Assembly: GCA_035391225.1 (NCBI GenBank)
Contig: DAOPKN010000031.1
Span: 1-26,005, forward strand
Direction of reading: 5' to 3'
Source of the DNA: DAOPKN01 sp035391225
Lineage (GTDB): Bacteria; Thermotogota; Thermotogae; MWEM01
DNA: 26,005 bases
Shown: one piece after another, positions 17,036-24,917 of the stretch
Numbering within the stretch: position 1 is the stretch's first letter
How the letters are laid out: each line of letters starts with the position of its first letter
Made by a program: the position numbers and the translations under genes
Notes under the pieces: generated by a model
Seen by the model: only the letters and a program-made list of their open reading frames with translations
Told to the model about the DNA's origin: nothing
The model's database searches: none

Positions 17036-18694
17036 TCACAAGCTGGGAATGACACGCCGTTCTTCGGATGGCGTTTCCACCAGCCAAAAGTTTTGGGTTT
17101 TTTCTTTTCCGGCTTCCACGACTACCTCGTACAACTGGCTTTGGAAACCCTCTTTTCGCACTTCCACGGAAATGCTTCCCGCGTCTCCTTCGTATGTGTA
17201 CGTTCCTTTTCCCACCAGTACCCCGTTCACGAAAAGCGAGGCATCCTGGGGGGTGGCACAAAGGGTGACCCTTCCGGTTCCCATTCCCCCCACGGGAGGA
17301 TCCGGAGGCGAAGGGAGCGCCGATGGGGAGGAATCGCCTGTCACCATGGTATACGTTTCCTGCCGGGGAAGCCCTTTTTCGGAAACGAACAAGTCGGCTT
17401 CGAAGGGTTGAAAACCCTCTTTTTCCAAACGAATGCGGTAGGGTTCCCCCACGTTTAACTCCAACAAAACCGGAGTCAACCTCTCTCCCTTTTCATTATT
17501 CACAAAAATCACCGCTTCCCGGGGTTCGGATTGGAGGATGATTTGCCTTTTCGCACTTTGGATATCCACTTCCACGATCCGAAACACGAATTCCTCCTCG
17601 AAATCGATTTCGTATTCCCGGTCTTCCAGGTATCTCCCGGTGAGTTGCACGCGGTGTTGACCGGGTTCCAGCTGTTTGAACCAGGTTCCATCTGGGTAGA
17701 GAAAACCTTTCTCCTCGCCATCCAGGATAACCTGGGGGTTTTCCAAGCGAGCTCCACTGGTTTCAGAGGGAACAAGTATCAACTGGCAGTTTCCTTTCGG
17801 TGGAAGAAACGGATCCGTTGGAGTTGCTGGGGGAGTTCGTAGAGGGGGGGGTGGGTTCTGGAACGTGGGATCAGGAACGATCACCCCTTGGGTGCTGTCC
17901 CCGAAGGAAACCGGGGTTTGGGATTCCTCTGTTTGGTGGGCCACCTGCTGCTTCACGTATTCGATTAGTTCCCCTATCTCGATGGTTTCGTCCTCGTTGA
18001 AATTGGCTTTGCCTTTCAATCCCTCGATCAGCACGCCGGTGAAAATCCCACCCCCTTCGGGGTACTCCATCGAGCATTGGCCTTCTGCCGTGGAAACCAG
18101 TACTTGGATCGGAAATTGTTCCGCCAAGGTGGCAAATCCGTCAAGTTCGAGTTTCGGGCTGCCTGCCGGGCGCTCCGCGAGAAGGCTCTCGCTGAAACAA
18201 GCGTCCAAAACCAGCAGCCACTGTTTGCCATCCAGGTTTCGTTCCAGTATCGGTACCACCTGGCCCTGGAAATCCAAGAAGGTGTCTTGCCGCAACATTG
18301 CCGATGTGTACCCATCGTGGGGTACCCAGAAGGTGGTTCCCTGCCCATTTTGTTCCCGGGTTTCGCCGTGACCCCCGTAGTACAAGACCATGCTGTCACC
18401 CATTTCACCCCGTTGGGACCATTGCAAAAGGGCATGCAACATTTCTCCTCTCGTGGGATTCACAAGCACCTGAAGGCTTCCTTGCCCCTCGCTCCCGACG
18501 CCCAGTTGTTCCAGTGTCCAACCCAGTTCCCGTGCATCTTGCACCACACGCGGAAGTGATTGGATGAGGGGGTCTTCAAACTCCCCCACACCAATCACCA
18601 GCACGTGGCTATTCGAACCAAGAAATACTGGGCAGGTCAAGATCAACAGCCAGAGGAAGCAAACACGAAATTCTCGGTTTTTCGTGGTTTCCAT
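17036..18694 (-). CDS. Secreted caspase (peptidase C14) with PEGA modules
   Basis: A 552-residue exported caspase-like protease. A signal peptide (residues 1-27) leads straight into the caspase domain (about 29-275). Catalytic His109 lies in YYGGHGE and Cys166 in DACFSES. The residue after the serine is Glu rather than the usual Gly, which may affect the active-site loop. The EF-hand-like loop runs Asn231 to Glu242 (NFNEDETIEIGE). A proline-rich linker (about 275-310) is followed by three PEGA-like modules, the last two around EAVIFVNNEKG and DASLFVNGVLVG. The ATG at 18694 sits close behind GAGGAG. A TTG at 18715 overlaps the upstream stop as TTGA and could be the true coupled start, adding seven residues. 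It is paralogous to 13657-15486, with 'HxLxIGVGEFxDP' at the same place, but lacks the FN3-like tail. Confidence 0.9.
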   Translation of the reverse strand: METTKNREFRVCFLWLLILTCPVFLGSNSHVLVIGVGEFEDPLIQSLPRVVQDARELGWTLEQLGVGSEGQGSLQVLVNPTRGEMLHALLQWSQRGEMGDSMVLYYGGHGETREQNGQGTTFWVPHDGYTSAMLRQDTFLDFQGQVVPILERNLDGKQWLLVLDACFSESLLAERPAGSPKLELDGFATLAEQFPIQVLVSTAEGQCSMEYPEGGGIFTGVLIEGLKGKANFNEDETIEIGELIEYVKQQVAHQTEESQTPVSFGDSTQGVIVPDPTFQNPPPPLRTPPATPTDPFLPPKGNCQLILVPSETSGARLENPQVILDGEEKGFLYPDGTWFKQLEPGQHRVQLTGRYLEDREYEIDFEEEFVFRIVEVDIQSAKRQIILQSEPREAVIFVNNEKGERLTPVLLELNVGEPYRIRLEKEGFQPFEADLFVSEKGLPRQETYTMVTGDSSPSALPSPPDPPVGGMGTGRVTLCATPQDASLFVNGVLVGKGTYTYEGDAGSISVEVRKEGFQSQLYEVVVEAGKEKTQNFWLVETPSEERRVIPSL

Positions 18695-18711
18695 CTCCTC
18701 CTCGGGGAAAA

Positions 18712-21519
18712 TCAAGGAGCGGTTTGGGTCAAAACAAAGGTTGAGCCGTATTGCAGGTTCCGGGGAACCTGGTGGTGGATTTCCCCTTTCAAGAGTAATG
18801 ATTCCAGCAGTTCAACGGAGAAATCGGAAATTTCGGCCGTATCCACTTTTCCGTCCTTTGTATCCGCTTCTCCCTGCAACCCTTGAAGCAAGGAATACGT
18901 TAACACACCCGCTTGAAGCGAAACTTCCTCGTAAGCTGATTCCGTTCCCGTGGTTGCGGTGAGCAAGCTCAAGCCTTGCTTTCGGCCGAGACGAGCAAAA
19001 TAGAACAAATCCAGAAGGCTGCCGGACTGGCATGCATCGATGGCCGCAAAGAAAGATACCGCCGGTAACTCCTCGGCCCATTTTCCCAGTTTCCCGCTGG
19101 AAAAGGATCGGGGTGGGACAAACCCCAAACCCTCTTGGAACGAATCGAAAAGCCCTAAGTAGTACCCCGGTAAAGGATCTTCAATCACTCCCCCGTGACC
19201 CGAAAAGAAGAACACGAAAGTATCCCCGGGTTCTGCTTGGGCTGCAATTGAGTCAAACGCTTGCTCCAGCGCGGAAAGGGTTGCGGCTTCGTTGGTCAGC
19301 ACCTGGATCTTCACCTTCTCAAAGATCCCGGCGGAGCCTTCCCGAAAAACTTTTTCCAAGCTGATTGCATCCCTTTCCGCAAAGGCTAAGCTGCGCGAAA
19401 CCATTTGGTATTCCGATACCCCCACGAAAATCCCCCACAGCGTAGGTAAGGAAGTTTGCGGCTGGGAAGGGCTTCGCGTGATCATCCATTGGATGGACTC
19501 ACTTTCAAGGCCGCTTTCGGTGCAAGCTACCGCGCGGAAGTGATTTTCACCTTCCAGCAGCTTAAGTGCGACAACCACTTCGCTTCTTGCAGCAGCTTGG
19601 ATTTCACGGAAAAGTCGCCCATTCCAGAAAATTCGGAGTTTCACGGGTTGTGACTCCCCTTCCAGAACGATTTGGGCTTCCATCTCCCCGTGATCGGTTT
19701 GGGTTTCCAATGCAGGGTGAACCAGCTGGATACGAGGAACATGCACGATTTCTTCCACTTGAGGAGGAGGGAAATCCACTTCCTCTACCACCTGGTTCTT
19801 CACCAGGGATTGGATCAAAGCCAGCGGCTGAAAGAAAGCATCGAAATACCGGGAAAGCGGGAAAAACTGTGCCTGCTGGCCGGCGAAATTCACGTGCCAG
19901 CCCGCCAATGTTTCGGCCCCTGGAGAAGCAGCAAAGAACCCACGGGGTGTCCAGGCAATCCATTCTCTTCCCCGGGGAGCGGAAAACAGCGAGACGAGCA
20001 ACGTACCATCCTCCGCGCGAAACCACTGTACCATCCCATTTTGGAGCAAGGCAACGCATTGCTTGCCTTCACCGGTAACAACCAGTTGCCGGACCGCGGA
20101 AGGCACCGAAGTGTGCCAAAGGGCATTTCCTCCTCCGTCGAAAAGTTGTAGCGTATGCTGTGTACCAATGAAAACCCGTTTCCCTGGGACATCCAGGCAG
20201 AAAGAAACACCCGTTTCCCCGTCCCCCAGGTCAACCACGGAATGCCCAATTACTGCCGTGGAAGAACCCTTCCAGTTCGTGAGCGAAAGCGAGAAATCGA
20301 AAAGGGTTGGGCGATTCACCGGGGGCAACTGCTCACTGGAAAAACCCTTCAAAACCGACAACTGCTCCAGGTCAAAGCCATCCCAGCTTCCCCCAGGATT
20401 TTGCCAAAACACCTGGAATCCATCTGGGGAAACCCGCAACCCGGTGTTCTCCTGGATGAACGGGATGGAGGAGGGAACATGTACCTGGATGTCTCCTGGA
20501 AATTGCTTCACCCACCACGAAGGGCGGTCATCTACCACTACCAAGCGTTTGGGATCCAGCGGAAAAGCAAAACGGGCATCCACCTTGTCTATGGGCACAA
20601 ACACGGGTGATTGCACGAGCGAATTTTGCCACACCAGTACCCCTTTTCCGAGGATGGCATCCTCGTACTCCCCGGCAGCAACCACGGGAAAAGCGGCTTC
20701 TTCGCATTGAAGGCTCCAGAAAAAGCCCCTTGACCCTTCTGGAACCCGTGCCAAGCCCATCCATTCCATTGGATTGAGGGAGTACATGTCCACCCAAGTA
20801 CCATCCAAGTACCCCACCAGCAACGTTTGCCCTGGCCCAAAACAAAGGGAACTCGGTTGTTCGCCGCTGTGTAACGGTTGGCTTTGCACGAGGGAATACC
20901 CCGTTTCTTCTTTTTGCATCAATGCGATTCCCGCTCCGGAGCAGGCGGCAGCCAACAACGAACCGTCCGGGGAAAACACTGGTGAAACAACAGGTCCCAT
21001 CCCCACGTTGATACGTGTCTCGATACGCATGCTGGCGAAAGAATACAGCAGCAACTCACCCGTTTCCAGCCCGATAGCCAGCCAACCGGAATCGGGGGAA
21101 CGCGCCAGCGAAACGACTCGCGCATTCAGCGGGCCGATGACCCCGGCAAGTTCCCCGGAATCCAGTGCAAACGTAAAAACTCCGAAACCATCAAGGAATG
21201 GCGTGTCCCCCGCAACAAAAGCATATGCTCCATTCCCGGAAAGAACGCCTGCCCACAGTTCACCTTTCGTCCCTTCGCCCACCGGCACGCGAAACACCCC
21301 CAACGCCTCGCCGTTTTGCAACGACCAAAGGCGTGCGGTTTTGTCCCGCGAAACAGTTAGGAAAAGGTTCTTCGCCGCACACAGCGAAACATCTTGCACT
21401 ACACCGCTGTGCATGGGGGTATCCAAGCGCAAGATGAATTCTTGATCGTTCTGGGAGAGGGTTACGGCAAAAACCCATAAGGGGAGAAAGCACAACAACA
21501 GCAGGATCACCCGTCGCAT
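18712..21519 (-). CDS. Secreted WD40 beta-propeller-caspase (peptidase C14) fusion
   Basis: The largest protein, 935 residues. A signal peptide (MRRVILLLLCFLPLWVFA) is followed by a beta-propeller of WD40/quinoprotein type over about 25-560. Blades include LTVSRDKTARLWSLQNGEALG, SPDSGWLAIGLETGELLLYS and FSPDGSLLAAACSG. A linker with an Ig-like strand pattern (about 600-690) precedes the caspase domain (about 694-935): His about 775 in FFSGHGG and Cys about 830 in DACQSGS. The EF-hand-like segment near 885-896 (ADTKDGKVDTAE) has Ala at its first ligand position, so it is degenerate. GGGAGGAT about seven bases before the ATG overlaps the end of the previous gene, leaving a 3-bp gap. WD40-caspase fusions are known in bacteria, where the propeller is thought to mediate binding. 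An exported one is less usual. Confidence 0.9.
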   Translation of the reverse strand: MRRVILLLLCFLPLWVFAVTLSQNDQEFILRLDTPMHSGVVQDVSLCAAKNLFLTVSRDKTARLWSLQNGEALGVFRVPVGEGTKGELWAGVLSGNGAYAFVAGDTPFLDGFGVFTFALDSGELAGVIGPLNARVVSLARSPDSGWLAIGLETGELLLYSFASMRIETRINVGMGPVVSPVFSPDGSLLAAACSGAGIALMQKEETGYSLVQSQPLHSGEQPSSLCFGPGQTLLVGYLDGTWVDMYSLNPMEWMGLARVPEGSRGFFWSLQCEEAAFPVVAAGEYEDAILGKGVLVWQNSLVQSPVFVPIDKVDARFAFPLDPKRLVVVDDRPSWWVKQFPGDIQVHVPSSIPFIQENTGLRVSPDGFQVFWQNPGGSWDGFDLEQLSVLKGFSSEQLPPVNRPTLFDFSLSLTNWKGSSTAVIGHSVVDLGDGETGVSFCLDVPGKRVFIGTQHTLQLFDGGGNALWHTSVPSAVRQLVVTGEGKQCVALLQNGMVQWFRAEDGTLLVSLFSAPRGREWIAWTPRGFFAASPGAETLAGWHVNFAGQQAQFFPLSRYFDAFFQPLALIQSLVKNQVVEEVDFPPPQVEEIVHVPRIQLVHPALETQTDHGEMEAQIVLEGESQPVKLRIFWNGRLFREIQAAARSEVVVALKLLEGENHFRAVACTESGLESESIQWMITRSPSQPQTSLPTLWGIFVGVSEYQMVSRSLAFAERDAISLEKVFREGSAGIFEKVKIQVLTNEAATLSALEQAFDSIAAQAEPGDTFVFFFSGHGGVIEDPLPGYYLGLFDSFQEGLGFVPPRSFSSGKLGKWAEELPAVSFFAAIDACQSGSLLDLFYFARLGRKQGLSLLTATTGTESAYEEVSLQAGVLTYSLLQGLQGEADTKDGKVDTAEISDFSVELLESLLLKGEIHHQVPRNLQYGSTFVLTQTAP

Positions 21520-21522
21520 GGT

Positions 21523-23514
21523 CTATCCTCCCAGCGCCACGGCAACTTTTCCATCTTGGAAGAAATTGTACTGCTTCAGAGCTTCCAAGATCTTCGCGGC
21601 GTCCTCCATGGAAACGTACAGGTCACGTCCCTCCGCGCGCAAAACCTTAACCTCCAATGGATTGATCGCTCCAATCAACTGGCAAGCTCCGAAAAACGTG
21701 GGAGAGAAGACCATCACGCTTTCAGCCCTTGGACCGATCGCCTTGATCGAGTACATGACTTTTCCTTCTTCATCCAGGATGCGGGGCAGCAACTCCTGGG
21801 AAAAACCCATGTCCATCGCATTCAACACTAATCCATCGTACTCTGAGGTCCCCGGGTTTCCCCCAACAACGTATTCCGGTGCCAACTGGAACTCGGGAAG
21901 ATCCCCCACCTCGTTGAGCAAGATTCCCTGCACTCCGAATCGGGGATCGAGTGGAACTGCCATTTGCACGCGGTACAGCCCGTCCAACATGCCCACGGGT
22001 TGCGCCAAAAGACCTTCTTCCAAGATCGTGGCATTTTTAAGCAACCCTTCGATTTTCGAGTAAATCAGGGACGAAGCTCCCGGCGCGAGCGAAAGGTCCT
22101 CAACGGACGAGCTGATCATCCCACCCTGCAAGATTTCCAACAAGCGGACTTGGGCGGAGAGGATCGCGGCATTTCGAGCTTTCACCAGTGCTTTTCCGGG
22201 GGAATCCACGACAGGCATCGCCCCGTACCCCTCCGCGCGCACCCAACCCTTGGAAAGCGCTGACAGCGCGAAGTTATTGACCATGGAAAAATCCATGGAC
22301 TCCTGGTATTGTTCGGTATTTTTCAGCAGTTGAATGAGCCCCGCCTCCCCAAGGAAATCCACATGCAGCAACACACGGTACACCCCCTGGGCAGGATCGT
22401 AGGATTCGCTGTCCACGTAAGCTCCGCTGATCCATCCATTCAACGCCGATTGCGCGCGACGATCGGTGAAAATCGAATCTTCCATCGTTTTGTTGGCAAG
22501 GATCTTCACTCCAAGGGAGCATTCCAAAAGCAAGCGTTGCGCATCTAAGATGGCAGCTTCCCTTGCAAGAACCCAACCTTGGGTTGAACCCCTGAATGGA
22601 TCCGGGACCACACCCATACCCGTCGCCTGAATGGAACGCGCAGTGACCTGCACCCGTTCAGGGGATTGGAATTCAAAAGTACATTCCCTTTGACCAAAAA
22701 GAGTGACCTGGTGCATCTTGGAAGGTCCGGGGTTGGGGACCCGGAACTGGGCGGTGTAGGAAGAAGTGAAAAAACCCGAAAGGGTTGACAAGATCGAGGA
22801 AAAGGGAAGACGTTGGGAGTCGAAATACATCCCGCCGGCCTTGTTTGCCAGTTCATTGGCCTGGGACCCCCCCACGCAAAAAAGCTGAACTCCGAGGTCA
22901 ATTAAGGTTAACGAAACCTGTGCCACCGAAAGGGTATCCGAATACGCCTGGCCAAGAGCCTGGCGAAATGGGGAGTTGGAAACAAGAACAAAGACCTTCT
23001 TCGCACCCGGTCGAAACCCCAGGGAAACTCCGCGAACCAGAGCATCCAGTGCAGCAGAAGGTGAACCCGAAACGCTGGTTCGAACAGGTGTAGCCCGGAG
23101 CCAGGACTCGAATGCCTCCACGTTTTCCCCGAAAGAATACACGTTTTCCACTTCCGCGCCGAAGGTGACCAGCCCCAGGCGAAGGTTCACGCCGCCAAAG
23201 GCCAACTGCCGTGAAAAAAGCTGGATTTGGTTCAAAAGGTCCACGATACTTCCCTCGATTCCCGGAGAAGTATCCAACAAGAACAACAAGTCTACCGGTG
23301 CTTTTTGCCCGGTGGGAAGCTGCGAATGTGTGAAAGGAAGCTGCTCCCCATTCTCGGTGATCGCTACTGCGGGACCCTCATCGGAGGAATACTCGATTTC
23401 CACGAGCGGATACGTGGAAAGGTTTATTCCCATAAACTGCATCCCACCCAGTACCAACGATGAAAAAAACAACGACAGGAAAAAAAGGACCATACACGTT
23501 CTGCGTTTCCTCAT
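21523..23514 (-). CDS. Secreted von Willebrand A protein with two LPP20-like repeats
   Basis: A 663-residue exported protein starting at an ATG seven bases after AGGAGGG. A signal peptide (1-23) is followed by a von Willebrand factor A-type domain (about 72-270): VDLLFLLDTSPGIEGS at the metal-site strand, then LRLGLVTFGAEV and KKVFVLVSNSPF. The MIDAS motif is DTSPG rather than DxSxS, so metal binding may be weakened. Two copies of an LPP20/FlgT-like domain follow (about 305-400 and 430-540). Each opens with an ATGMG- or AEGYG-type segment and a helix of AREAAILDAQRLLLE or ARNAAILSAQVRLLE type, and later has VYRVLLHVDF or LYRVQMAVPL. A further C-terminal domain is unassigned. It sits 39 bp after the FlgT-like gene and 3 bp before the WD40-caspase gene. 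A binding or assembly role at the envelope is inferred. Confidence 0.87.
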   Translation of the reverse strand: MRKRRTCMVLFFLSLFFSSLVLGGMQFMGINLSTYPLVEIEYSSDEGPAVAITENGEQLPFTHSQLPTGQKAPVDLLFLLDTSPGIEGSIVDLLNQIQLFSRQLAFGGVNLRLGLVTFGAEVENVYSFGENVEAFESWLRATPVRTSVSGSPSAALDALVRGVSLGFRPGAKKVFVLVSNSPFRQALGQAYSDTLSVAQVSLTLIDLGVQLFCVGGSQANELANKAGGMYFDSQRLPFSSILSTLSGFFTSSYTAQFRVPNPGPSKMHQVTLFGQRECTFEFQSPERVQVTARSIQATGMGVVPDPFRGSTQGWVLAREAAILDAQRLLLECSLGVKILANKTMEDSIFTDRRAQSALNGWISGAYVDSESYDPAQGVYRVLLHVDFLGEAGLIQLLKNTEQYQESMDFSMVNNFALSALSKGWVRAEGYGAMPVVDSPGKALVKARNAAILSAQVRLLEILQGGMISSSVEDLSLAPGASSLIYSKIEGLLKNATILEEGLLAQPVGMLDGLYRVQMAVPLDPRFGVQGILLNEVGDLPEFQLAPEYVVGGNPGTSEYDGLVLNAMDMGFSQELLPRILDEEGKVMYSIKAIGPRAESVMVFSPTFFGACQLIGAINPLEVKVLRAEGRDLYVSMEDAAKILEALKQYNFFQDGKVAVALGG

Positions 23515-23553
23515 TTGAATCCCTCCTGGCTATTTGAAATCTTGCTTACCTCG

Positions 23554-24840
23554 TCATTTCCTTGCCAGGACTTTCCCCGAATCGTACTCCAGGATCGAAA
23601 ATCCCCAGTCCACCAGGTCCTCGGAAATTTCCCTGGCTTTTCTTGCCAAGAAAAAGACCGAACCGCTCGAGGAATACTCCCCCTCTACTTCCCAGAGGCT
23701 GCACAATTCCGAGAATTGTTGAAAGGTTACCCCCTCGAGGCGAACTTCCACTAACCACGGAGAACACGTCAACGTGTTTCCGACCGCTTGGACGTGCAGC
23801 CCGAACTCCTCCAGGCGCAAGACGAGAACCGGAATGGTCCCCTGGTACCGGAAGTGAAAGCGTCTCTGGCTTGCAATCGTTTCTCCCGGTTGCAACCCCG
23901 AAAGTCCAGGGATTTGCGCTAACGTTTCTCCCATTTCGGGAATGCCAATGGCCACAAGGTCCACCTCCAAAGCTTTGGGAAGGTAGGAGAGGATTACCTG
24001 GGGGATTTCCTTTTCGCCCAAACTTCCCAACGCCTTCTCCAGCGCTTTTTCCAGTGCAAAAAAGGAGGACCCCGCTGTCATACTTTCCATCACCGAAAAA
24101 CTCTGAACAACCCTTCCCTGGGTCACATCCAGCAAATCCATCGTGAAGGAAACCCCCGCAACAACCAGTGGGACCTCGCGGACCACACGCTCTTCCACAC
24201 TTTCCTCACAGCGCCCCCGTAACACGAAGCGACAAAAAAACCACAATCCCGCCGCACAGGCTTCTTCCTCCGAGTTTCGGACCATCACCGCCTTGTTTCG
24301 ATCCTGCAAATCCTGCATGGCTTGCGGATCGAGTACATCAATGCCCGATTCCAGGAGCATGGAGATGACTCCGGATCGGAACACCTCGTTGCCTTCCAGG
24401 GAGACCAGCGTTCGAATGCCACCGATTTCGGCGATGATTTGCTGCAGCGATTGCTCCAAAAAGGTTTGAACAACCCTTGCCTGTATTTCCACCATGTACA
24501 AGGATTGGGTTTCATTTGGCCCCACTTGGAAAATTTGAGGTCCTTCCTTGGAAATCTCGAAAGACTGTACGAACCCTCGAGCCCCTTTATAAATACGATC
24601 CTCCAAGATCGTCCCATTTTCCATGAGAGTACTCGAAGAAATCAACGCGCCAGCTGCTTGTTCCACTGCACGACGAAGCGCGTCCTCCAGCGCCTTTTCC
24701 CGTGCCAATTCCAGCTGCTGGTTGACGATATCCCCAAATCCGGTTGCTTGTGTTTCCACGATTCCCTCCTGGCAAAACAGGATGCTGGCAGCCAGGAGCA
24801 GAAACAAAAAGCAGGCCGTCACACCCATTTTTTTTCGCAC
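23554..24840 (-). CDS. Secreted FlgT/LPP20-like protein
   Basis: A 428-residue exported protein. The start is a GTG at 24840, because AAGGAGGGT lies six bases upstream. An ATG at 24858 overlaps that site's upstream side without a Shine-Dalgarno of its own, and the ATG four codons further in is too far from it. The signal peptide is residues 1-24. Residues 28-120 match the FlgT N-terminal/LPP20 pattern: ATGFG, then a long helix with AREKALEDALRRAVEQAAG, then NGTILEDRIYKGARGFVQSFE and a closing VEIQARV strand. The remainder (about 125-428) may contain a second alpha/beta domain like the middle of FlgT (LLESGIDVLDPQAMQDLQ) but is otherwise unassigned. FlgT itself is a periplasmic flagellar-basal protein; no flagellar genes are seen here, so a flagellar role is unlikely. 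Confidence 0.86.
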   Translation of the reverse strand: MRKKMGVTACFLFLLLAASILFCQEGIVETQATGFGDIVNQQLELAREKALEDALRRAVEQAAGALISSSTLMENGTILEDRIYKGARGFVQSFEISKEGPQIFQVGPNETQSLYMVEIQARVVQTFLEQSLQQIIAEIGGIRTLVSLEGNEVFRSGVISMLLESGIDVLDPQAMQDLQDRNKAVMVRNSEEEACAAGLWFFCRFVLRGRCEESVEERVVREVPLVVAGVSFTMDLLDVTQGRVVQSFSVMESMTAGSSFFALEKALEKALGSLGEKEIPQVILSYLPKALEVDLVAIGIPEMGETLAQIPGLSGLQPGETIASQRRFHFRYQGTIPVLVLRLEEFGLHVQAVGNTLTCSPWLVEVRLEGVTFQQFSELCSLWEVEGEYSSSGSVFFLARKAREISEDLVDWGFSILEYDSGKVLARK

Positions 24841-24846
24841 CGTTTT

Positions 24847-24855
24847 ACCCTCCTT
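24847..24855 (-). promoter_or_regulatory. Ribosome binding site that fixes a GTG start
   Basis: Read on the minus strand it is AAGGAGGGT, ending six bases before the GTG at 24840. It decides the start of the FlgT-like gene in favour of GTG, even though in-frame ATG codons lie on both sides. Confidence 0.75.
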
Positions 24856-24917
24856 CATGGAAAAACTTCCAACAATAATATACCACTCGTTTTCGTCTTT
24901 TCCGCAGCATTGCTGCA

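Noticed and set aside
12770..17411. Long plus-strand open frames (for example 12770-13648, 14233-15084, 16470-17411)
   Set aside because: They lie opposite well-supported minus-strand genes, have low-complexity His/Ser/Pro-rich products without recognisable domains, and lack convincing ribosome binding sites.
23554..24840. Flagellar assembly protein FlgT
   Set aside because: Only the N-terminal pattern resembles FlgT, and no flagellar gene is nearby; LPP20-type domains occur in many envelope proteins.
24904..24916. GCAGCATTGCTGC hairpin between the first two genes as a terminator
   Set aside because: The stem is only five pairs and no T run follows on the minus strand.
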